From Methanofastidiosum sp. (GTDB lineage Archaea > Methanobacteriota_B > Thermococci > Methanofastidiosales > Methanofastidiosaceae), in the NCBI GenBank assembly GCA_035362715.1, contig DAOSDU010000002.1:1-64000 (forward strand): 64,000 bases of DNA. The letters are read 5' to 3'. The position numbers and the translations under genes are program-made. Of this stretch, positions 58,525 through 64,000 are shown one piece after another (within the stretch, counting starts at the first letter, position 1; every line of letters begins with the position of its first letter). The notes under the pieces are model-generated. The model was not told where the DNA came from. It saw nothing but the letters and a program-made list of their open reading frames with translations, and made no database searches.

Positions 58525-59580
58525 TTATTTCTTCTTAATCTTCTTCGTGTAAATCAAAGCTCCTGATGCTAAAATTATCAATAGAGGAATTGCAATATAT
58601 GTAGGATTAAACTTTGAGCTCTTCTCAGGTGTTGGCATTGATTCTACATCTAGGAAATAAACATAGGTATCAGTTGAGCCTGCCACAACATTTTTCCCGT
58701 CAGGCGTTATTGAAACTGACCAGACGTTTCCTTCGGTCTTGAATTCTCTTAAATGTTCTCCAGTCTTTGAGAATACATGCACCTTTTTATCCCAGGCACC
58801 TACAGCAATATAAGATCCGTCGGGCGTCATTGAAACAGAAGTAACGGTGTAACCTATTTTTTGATCCCATAATAATTTTCCATTGCCATCAAACAAATAG
58901 ATTCTATAGTCCTTTGGAGCATCTCCCTCTTTTGACTCAAGACTTCCTGTTCCACATACTAGATATGAAGAATTGGGCGTTACTGCAACAGAAATTACGG
59001 GCATTTTTGTATCATATTTCCATAAGAGCAAACCTGACCTGATAAGATACACATTATTGTCTGATGAAGCTATAGCTAATGTTTGGCCATCTGGAGTTAT
59101 AGAAACATAATTTACTTTATCTTCCGTCTTATAGTCCCACAAAGGCTTTCCATCTTTATAGACCATGGCATAACTATTTGATGAACTCCCTCCAATGTAG
59201 GCGCCGTCAGGAGTTATAGTCATGAATCCTCCCTTTACGGATTTATACTCATTCAATTGTGTTCCCGAACTATTAAATATGTATATTTTTTCTCCTGTGA
59301 CTGCAGTAACTTTTGAATAATCTTCTAAAATTGAAAGAGATACCACTCTGTGACCAACATTAGAATTCCACAAAAGATTGCCTGATTTATCAAAATAATA
59401 AAATGACCCATCAAGAGAGCTTGCGGCTGTATATGCGCCGTCATTTGTTGCAGTAACAAATGGAACCCAACTATTAATCTTAGATTTCCATATTACTGGG
59501 TCAGTGTTTTCTTCCGCAACTACAAGCCCGAAAGAGGATATTATGCAAAATATTAGCAATATAACAATTAATTTCTTCAT
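58525..59580 (-). CDS. Secreted membrane-anchored beta-propeller (PQQ/WD40-like repeats)
   Basis: 351 residues. Signal peptide at 1-22 ('LIVILLIFCIISSFGLVVAE'), about seven blades with the recurrent 'SITPDG' and 'LLWDYKT/LLWNSN' spacing (for example 'VSITPDGQTLAIASSDNNVY' and 'VSMTPDGSYIAVGAWDKKVH'), then a C-terminal anchor 'IAIPLLIILASGALIYTKKI'. The propeller faces outward and may bind a ligand or protein. No enzyme motif is evident. No neighbour explains it; the ino1 gene upstream is on the same strand but 36 bases away. Confidence 0.85.
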   Translation of the reverse strand: MKKLIVILLIFCIISSFGLVVAEENTDPVIWKSKINSWVPFVTATNDGAYTAASSLDGSFYYFDKSGNLLWNSNVGHRVVSLSILEDYSKVTAVTGEKIYIFNSSGTQLNEYKSVKGGFMTITPDGAYIGGSSSNSYAMVYKDGKPLWDYKTEDKVNYVSITPDGQTLAIASSDNNVYLIRSGLLLWKYDTKMPVISVAVTPNSSYLVCGTGSLESKEGDAPKDYRIYLFDGNGKLLWDQKIGYTVTSVSMTPDGSYIAVGAWDKKVHVFSKTGEHLREFKTEGNVWSVSITPDGKNVVAGSTDTYVYFLDVESMPTPEKSSKFNPTYIAIPLLIILASGALIYTKKIKKK

Positions 59581-59616
59581 AGAAGAAGAGAAAAAAATAG
59601 ATATTTAAGTTTTTCT

Positions 59617-60711
59617 TTAGCGCTCAAGTTTTCCTGAGATAAAGTCTTCGACTTTAATCTTAGCTTCAGAGTCTGAGTACTGAATTAACGGATGCTTCAT
59701 TGTGTAGCTTGAAATTGATGTCAGTGGTCCGCCTATCTTCCTATCAAGACCTAGTTTTGCACATCTTATTGCATCTATTGCAACGCCTGCTGAGTTTGGT
59801 GAGTCTTCTACTGAAAGTCTTAGCTCCAAGTTCAAAGGTATATCTCCAAATCCTCTTCCTTCTAACCTCAAAAAGCAGAGCTTGTTGTCATTTAGCCATG
59901 GAACATAGTCAGATGGACCAATGTGAATATTGTCTGGGTTTAATGGAACGTCAAGCTGCGACTGGACCGCTTCAGTCTTGGAAATCTTCTTGGATTTTAA
60001 TCTATCCTTTTCAAGCATGTTAAGAAAGTCTGTGTTTCCTCCAGTATTCAATTGATAAGTTCTATCAACGATAACACCTCTATCCTGAAATAGTTTTGTA
60101 AGAACCCTGTGTACAATTGTTGCGCCAAGCTGAGACTTAATATCATCCCCAACTATTGGTATACCCTTGTCTTCGAATCTTTTTGCCCACTCTTCATTCG
60201 AAGCTATGAAAACTGGCATGCAGTTTACAAATGCTACTCCTGCCTCAAGTGCAGCTTCAGCATAAAACTTTGTTGCTTTTTCTGAACCAACTGGCATATA
60301 GTTTATCAGGACATCGACCTTATGCTTTTTAAGCTCAGATACGACATCACAAGGTTTCTCATCAGAAACTACAAATCTCCTGTCTTCTGAGTAATCGCCC
60401 ATATGAGATGCAAAACCATCTAGAACAGGCCCCATCATTACCTTTGCCCCAAACTTTGGAACATTTTTGTAAATAGTTTTCGTGCAATTTGGGCTTTGAA
60501 ATATTGCTTCACTTATATCTTTTCCAACCTTTCTTTTATCAATATCAAATGCAACGACGAACTTAAGATCTTGAGGTCTGTAACCCCCTAAATTCTCGTT
60601 CATCAAACCAATTATTTGTTTTGTGCCATTATTTCTATAATATTCAATTCCTTGAACAAGTGATGAAGCACAATTGCCAACTCCAGCAATTGCAACCCTA
60701 ATTTCTCCCAT
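59617..60711 (-). CDS. ino1: Myo-inositol-1-phosphate synthase
   Basis: 364 residues. NAD-binding 'VAIAGVGNCASSLVQGIEYY', 'DVLINYMPVGSEKATKFYAE', 'GDDIKSQLGATIVHRVLTKL' and 'QLNTGGNTDFLNML', all conserved in archaeal/bacterial-type Ino1. It turns glucose-6-phosphate into inositol-1-phosphate, for archaetidylinositol lipids or compatible solutes. A strong GGAGGT lies before ATG 60711. A PadR regulator gene is divergent from it. Confidence 0.95.
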   Translation of the reverse strand: MGEIRVAIAGVGNCASSLVQGIEYYRNNGTKQIIGLMNENLGGYRPQDLKFVVAFDIDKRKVGKDISEAIFQSPNCTKTIYKNVPKFGAKVMMGPVLDGFASHMGDYSEDRRFVVSDEKPCDVVSELKKHKVDVLINYMPVGSEKATKFYAEAALEAGVAFVNCMPVFIASNEEWAKRFEDKGIPIVGDDIKSQLGATIVHRVLTKLFQDRGVIVDRTYQLNTGGNTDFLNMLEKDRLKSKKISKTEAVQSQLDVPLNPDNIHIGPSDYVPWLNDNKLCFLRLEGRGFGDIPLNLELRLSVEDSPNSAGVAIDAIRCAKLGLDRKIGGPLTSISSYTMKHPLIQYSDSEAKIKVEDFISGKLER

Positions 60712-60800
60712 ATAGGTACCTCCTAAAAGATGACATGATATTTTTAGAGTATTATAAAGATTTAAATAGTTTATGGTGATAAAATATTAAAGGTGCGTAA
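60712..60800. promoter_or_regulatory. Divergent promoter region between ino1 and padR
   Basis: 89 bases. Minus-direction TATA-like CTTTATAATA (around 60752-60761 read in reverse) and GGAGGT for ino1; plus-direction TTTAAATA near 60761-60768 and AAGGTG (60790-60795) for padR. The two TATA elements overlap, so the genes probably compete or are co-regulated. Confidence 0.45.
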
Positions 60801-61118
60801 ATGCCTCTCGATAGACTCAAAAAAAAGCTTACAACAGAAGTTCTGTGGATATATATTCTAAGCCTCTTATCTAATAAATCAATGTATGCATATGAAGTTA
60901 AGGCAGAAATAGAAAAAAACTTTTCATTTGCTCCGGCTAGGATAACTAGCTATATAGTTTTATACAATCTTGAAAAGGGAGGCTATGTTACTTCAGAATG
61001 GGAAGATTCAGAACATGGTAGACCAAACAGGAAATACTACATTATAACTGATTCTGGAAAAGAGCTCTTAAAGGAAGGAAAAAGTTTCATCAACTTAGTT
61101 ATCTCAAAGATTGGATAG
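60801..61118 (+). CDS. PadR-family transcriptional regulator
   Basis: 105 residues. PadR winged helix: 'TTEVLWIYILSLLSNKSMYA' , 'YEVKAEIEKNFSFAPARITS', 'YIVLYNLEKGGYVTSEWEDS' and 'GRPNRKYYIITDSGKELLKE'. No C-terminal effector domain, as in many archaeal PadR proteins. Divergent from ino1, so it may regulate inositol phosphate synthesis. Ligand unknown. Confidence 0.9.
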   Translation: MPLDRLKKKLTTEVLWIYILSLLSNKSMYAYEVKAEIEKNFSFAPARITSYIVLYNLEKGGYVTSEWEDSEHGRPNRKYYIITDSGKELLKEGKSFINLVISKIG

Positions 61119-61154
61119 CGTAAAGGTTTTATTTAACCGCAGTTATTCTTTTCT

Positions 61155-62096
61155 ATGAAGGATAAAAGGGCACATACAGGGGAGCATATATTTTTTCGAT
61201 CACTTTCAAAAGTAATCCCAGAAGTATCTTTGGATAAGATTTCTATAAAGGAAGAAAAGAATGCGCTTTATATAAAATATTCTGGTGAGCTCAGCTGGGA
61301 TAAACTTCTTGAAGCTGAAAAGCTTACAAACAATATTATTTTTGAAAACAGGAAAGTAATTGTCCACAATTCCAAGAAAGAAGAAGTCGTTACAAAATTC
61401 CCCGATATTAGGATAAAGCTTGATAGGATACAGACTGAAGAAGTCAGGATAGTTGAAGTAGAAAATTATGATTTTGCCGCCTGCTCTGGAGACCACGTAG
61501 ACTCCACCAAAGAAATTGATTTTTTTATTTTAACTAAAGTCAATAAGACTGGAGAATTTTCTTACAGATTAGAATTCGAGGTGGCCGAGAAAGCAAAAGA
61601 CGAAGCATTGAATCTATCAAAGATTTCTTTGGCATCAATGGAGATACTTCAATCTGCACCTGAAAATGTCGAAAGGACTATTTCTAACCTATTAAAAGAC
61701 AATGATAAATATAGACAAAATCTAGCCGAAATTTCTCAAAAGAGTTTTGAATCAATTTGCCCTAAAGATATATGCGGAACAAAACTATACCTTGAAACCT
61801 TTAAAGGCCTTGATAGAAAATTAGTTATTAAAAAAGCAGGCGAGTTAATAGAACAATCAAAGACATTTTTAGTTCTCTTTTTAATTGACGATGGTATATT
61901 TGTCGTATGTGGCAGATCAAAAGATATAAATTATGACATGCGGACCCTTCTAGATTCAATTTTGGCAAGATTTGGTGGGAGAGGCGGAGGAAGAGAAAAC
62001 TTTTCCCAAGGTGGAGGCTCTTTGACTGATAACTACGAAAGCATAATAAAAGAGATTGAGAAGGAAGTTGAAAAGATTGTCAGTTCTCTAGCCTAA
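61155..62096 (+). CDS. AlaX-like alanyl-tRNA editing protein with DHHA1 domain
   Basis: 313 residues. Editing zinc ligands: H-x-x-x-H at residues 7-11 ('HTGEH') and C-x-x-x-H at 110-114 ('CSGDH'), as in the AlaRS editing domain and AlaX. The usual first motif is H-T-A-x-H, so Gly replaces Ala here. The C-terminal region (about 215-310) is a DHHA1 domain: 'FVVCGRSKDINYDMRTLLDS' and 'ARFGGRGGGRENFSQGGG'. No synthetase core is present. It probably deacylates mischarged Ser- or Gly-tRNA(Ala) in trans. Its 3' end overlaps the next gene by 17 bases. Confidence 0.88.
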   Translation: MKDKRAHTGEHIFFRSLSKVIPEVSLDKISIKEEKNALYIKYSGELSWDKLLEAEKLTNNIIFENRKVIVHNSKKEEVVTKFPDIRIKLDRIQTEEVRIVEVENYDFAACSGDHVDSTKEIDFFILTKVNKTGEFSYRLEFEVAEKAKDEALNLSKISLASMEILQSAPENVERTISNLLKDNDKYRQNLAEISQKSFESICPKDICGTKLYLETFKGLDRKLVIKKAGELIEQSKTFLVLFLIDDGIFVVCGRSKDINYDMRTLLDSILARFGGRGGGRENFSQGGGSLTDNYESIIKEIEKEVEKIVSSLA

Positions 62097-62853
62097 GGTA
62101 TGCCACCATGTTAGATATCAAAGCCCATGTATAGACAATGCCCCGTATAAGGATAAAAAATAGATCAAGCAATATTCCCCTCTCTCCGAGCACCCCAAGG
62201 TCATTTAAATGAAGCAGGATATAATTTAATGAAAAAATTGTAGCAGTTATTACGGCAAGAAGGCCCAAAGTGTAATCTGGATTTTTAAAGACAAGTGAAA
62301 TCCCCCTCTTCATATCGGTAAATAATGAATTGTTGCTTGAAGTTGACTCAGGGACAACATAGAAAAAAAGATAGACTAAGAATACCCCAGGTAATACATA
62401 GGCTACGATACCGATTACTATCAATATTACTGTCAATATGCTTGAAATGACTATTTTTGGAAAAGATTTAAAGAAATTACTATAATTGATTTTTTTACCC
62501 CGATACATAGATTCAACTAAAAAGAATAAAATCGCTACTCCGACAACATAAATCATGCCCATTAAAAATGATGTGAATGGCGTCAATAGATCTCCTTTGA
62601 AAAGAAAAAGGAAAACTTCAGAAAATTGTGGTGGTAAAAATGAAGGTATATCTGAGAAAAAAGTCGATTTTTCTCCGAGCGTGAGATATTGAGTATTTAG
62701 CATTTTATCAATATCATGATAAAAATAATTGTTCAAAAATACTGAAAGAAAGTAAACTATATACATTGATAAAATGGTAGGAACAAACAGTTTCTTATTC
62801 TCGTTACAGAAACCAAAGGATATGGCAAGAGTTTGCCCCACGCCAGTTTTCAT
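62080..62853 (-). CDS. Polytopic membrane protein of unknown function
   Basis: 257 residues, five or six membrane helices, beginning 'MKTGVGQTLAISFGFCNENK' and with an amphipathic 'VESMYRGKKINYSNFFKSF' before the third or fourth helix. This plan is like DUF975/glycerophosphodiesterase-type membrane domains (YciC-like) but no motif is decisive. Overlaps the lipoprotein gene by 4 bases, so the two are co-transcribed. Confidence 0.6.
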   Translation of the reverse strand: MKTGVGQTLAISFGFCNENKKLFVPTILSMYIVYFLSVFLNNYFYHDIDKMLNTQYLTLGEKSTFFSDIPSFLPPQFSEVFLFLFKGDLLTPFTSFLMGMIYVVGVAILFFLVESMYRGKKINYSNFFKSFPKIVISSILTVILIVIGIVAYVLPGVFLVYLFFYVVPESTSSNNSLFTDMKRGISLVFKNPDYTLGLLAVITATIFSLNYILLHLNDLGVLGERGILLDLFFILIRGIVYTWALISNMVAYLRLEN

Positions 62854-63350
62854 CTATTGCAACACCTTACTTTGACTAGGTATCTTTCTGTTCCTGACCT
62901 AATATTTGCACTGAAACTGAATGGATACTTTTCACCATAGCTGAGTTCACCGACATTCACATAGTAAGACTCTTCTCCTATAACATTTCCATTAATATTA
63001 TAGAAGAAAATATACAGTTTTACACAGTTTATTGGTGGATTTTTATAGCTTGAATCCCCATAATTGAATACATTGCCTTCAATGTAGACTCTGTTTCCTT
63101 CAAATCTTTGTTTGTAGTCTGTTATATACATTGGGCAAGCAATAGAGCCTGAAGGTGTTTCGCCCTTGAGGGGATTGGGGATTGTAGACGTTCTTCCATC
63201 TGAACTAGTTTCCTCTATCGGATTAAAGTTCTGATTTCTCCAATCCTCTAACACATTTTTTGCTGTTTGGTCACTATCTTTAGAGCTGCATCCTGATGCA
63301 ATAGGTATCAAAATGACAACAATAAATAAGGCAAATAATTTCTTAGACAT
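62850..63350 (-). CDS. Lipoprotein with FxLYD-like domain
   Basis: 166 residues. Lipoprotein signal 'LFALFIVVILIPIASGC' (Cys21). A low-complexity Ser/Thr/Asn segment follows. Residues about 95-165 ('RVYIEGNVFNYGDSSYKNPP', 'GVE'-free loop, 'ESYYVNVGELSYGEKYPFSF') resemble the beta-sandwich FxLYD domain of archaeal cell-surface proteins. It starts upstream of the membrane-protein gene with a 4-base overlap. The tRNA-Gln gene lies 53 bases beyond its start. Confidence 0.75.
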   Translation of the reverse strand: MSKKLFALFIVVILIPIASGCSSKDSDQTAKNVLEDWRNQNFNPIEETSSDGRTSTIPNPLKGETPSGSIACPMYITDYKQRFEGNRVYIEGNVFNYGDSSYKNPPINCVKLYIFFYNINGNVIGEESYYVNVGELSYGEKYPFSFSANIRSGTERYLVKVRCCNR

Positions 63351-63403
63351 TTTATCTTATTATTTAAGACAGTTATATTATATAAATATATTGAGGAAGA
63401 ATA

Positions 63404-63479
63404 TGGTAGCCGGGAACGGATTCGAACCGCTGTCGCGGGGACCAAAACCCCGCAGGATTGACCACTACCCTACCCGGCT
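63404..63479 (-). tRNA. tRNA-Gln (anticodon TTG), CCA encoded
   Basis: On the minus strand the acceptor AGCCGGG pairs with CCCGGCT, with A1:T72 typical of archaeal tRNA-Gln. The anticodon stem CGGGG/CCCCG encloses TTTTGGT, so the anticodon is TTG (complement of 63443-63445). The T-arm is GCGG-TTCGAAT-CCG type. CCA is encoded (63404-63406). No intron. Confidence 0.93.
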
Positions 63480-63523
63480 GGTAATAATAGAAAATCTGAT
63501 TTCCGATTTAAAACTTTCGGTAA

Positions 63524-63533
63524 CTTTATAAAT
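63524..63533 (+). promoter_or_regulatory. TATA box of the aIF2-beta gene
   Basis: CTTTATAAAT at 63524-63533 lies about 25 bases before ATG 63555, so the mRNA is probably leaderless or nearly so. This supports ATG 63555 over the upstream TTG at 63546. Confidence 0.55.
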
Positions 63534-63554
63534 CACAAAATTCACTTGGCCAAT

Positions 63555-63974
63555 ATGGGAGATGAAAAGATAGACTACGAATCCCTTCTAAAACGGGCAG
63601 AAGAGTTATTGCCTATTAACGTCTCTGAAACAAACAGGTTTGAAATTCCCAGGGCAGACTCATTTATTATGGGTAACAGAACAATAGTCAAGAATTTCAG
63701 GGAAATTGCCCAAGTTCTAAACAGGGATGTTGAGCCATTCTTAAAATATATTCTAAGGGAACTTGCCACAGCAGGAAATATGAGCGGTCAGGAAGCTATA
63801 TTCCAGGGAAAATTTTCATCTTCAGTTATTAGTGACAAGATTGAGAAATATGCCAAAGAGTCAGTAATATGCACTGAATGCAACAGGCCTGATACTAGAA
63901 TTATTAGAGAAGATAGGATTACTTTTCTGCAGTGTGAAGCTTGTGGTGCACGTTATCCTATAAAACATGCCTAA
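63555..63974 (+). CDS. eif2b: Translation initiation factor aIF2 beta subunit
   Basis: 139 residues from ATG 63555; TTG 63546 is in frame but lies close to the expected transcript start. Matches archaeal aIF2-beta: 'NRFEIPRADSFIMGNRTIVK' and 'NFREIAQVLNRDVEPFLKYI' in the alpha-beta core, then zinc ribbon 'CTECNRPDTRII' ... 'CEACGARYPIK'. It is part of the heterotrimer delivering initiator tRNA-Met (whose gene is at 4846). Full length with the stop inside the window. Confidence 0.95.
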   Translation: MGDEKIDYESLLKRAEELLPINVSETNRFEIPRADSFIMGNRTIVKNFREIAQVLNRDVEPFLKYILRELATAGNMSGQEAIFQGKFSSSVISDKIEKYAKESVICTECNRPDTRIIREDRITFLQCEACGARYPIKHA

Positions 63975-64000
63975 TAGCTTTATTTTCTTCAATATTTAGT

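Noticed and set aside
1..64000. CRISPR arrays, rRNA genes, insertion sequences or a replication origin
   Set aside because: No regularly spaced repeats, no rRNA-like stretch, no transposase or integrase frame and no origin repeat cluster could be found, although mcm/gins genes are present.

Overview
The window is archaeal and most likely euryarchaeal. The replication genes are MCM, a GINS subunit and Hjc. Other archaeal markers are aIF2-beta, TrmY, mevalonate kinase beside a MEMO protein, an AglB oligosaccharyltransferase, a PGF-type archaeosortase tail, TATA/BRE-type promoters and a tRNA-Met of archaeal initiator type. The DNA is A+T-rich. A form II/III (Methanococcoides-like) RuBisCO, a DUF2148 ferredoxin-like protein and a cobalamin adenosyltransferase fit an anaerobic, methanogen-related lineage. 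I cannot name the genus; a Methanofastidiosum-like relative is one possibility and is inference only.

Layout. 1-4.6 kb: a CBS protein cut by the window edge, a short TraB-domain protein and an M50 membrane protease, then an oppositely oriented operon MEMO - mevalonate kinase - diaminopropionate ammonia-lyase. 4.7-4.9 kb: tRNA-Arg(TCT) and initiator tRNA-Met. 5-12.7 kb: an NCS1 nucleobase-type permease with an upstream inverted repeat, an ICMT-like methyltransferase, a YhhQ-type queuosine/archaeosine precursor transporter, a 41-residue membrane protein coupled to ModE, MobB, and a NitT/TauT-type ABC importer whose ATPase faces its permease and binding protein tail to tail. 12.8-21.5 kb: an N-glycosylation island with a PKD surface protein, AglB, an AglH-like phosphosugar transferase and four genes matching the WbpA/B/E/D route to UDP-diacetamido-glucuronate. 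22-25.4 kb: replication/repair operon GINS - MCM - Hjc - GNAT acetyltransferase. 25.5-32.5 kb: PaaK - ACT - DUF2148 operon, a YqjD/YqjE-like envelope triad, and an ABC-2 exporter in which one permease is fused to a PrsW-type intramembrane protease. 32.6-36.3 kb: cobalamin adenosyltransferase, RuBisCO, a RelE-type toxin-antitoxin pair and a UbiA prenyltransferase.

36.4-54.2 kb is a surface polysaccharide locus: GDP-mannose (ManB, ManC), GDP-fucose (Gmd, Fcl), a methyltransferase, a GT10 fucosyltransferase broken by a one-base frameshift, two paralogous GT2 enzymes flanking a flippase, UDP-GlcNAc 2-epimerase, GT4 enzymes, a DUF354 protein and a UDP-ManNAc-type dehydrogenase. Genes repeatedly switch strand and the core is visibly more A+T-rich, which suggests piecemeal acquisition. 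54.3-64 kb returns to housekeeping: NAD synthetase, an Lrp regulator, TrmY, a DUF433/DUF5615 toxin-antitoxin pair, a decayed (or mis-sequenced) nucleotidyltransferase module, a secreted beta-propeller, inositol-1-phosphate synthase beside a PadR regulator, an AlaX-type editing protein, a lipoprotein, tRNA-Gln and aIF2-beta.

No CRISPR array, rRNA, transposase or replication origin could be supported. No stretch longer than about 300 bases lacks a gene; the longest is 21520-21806.
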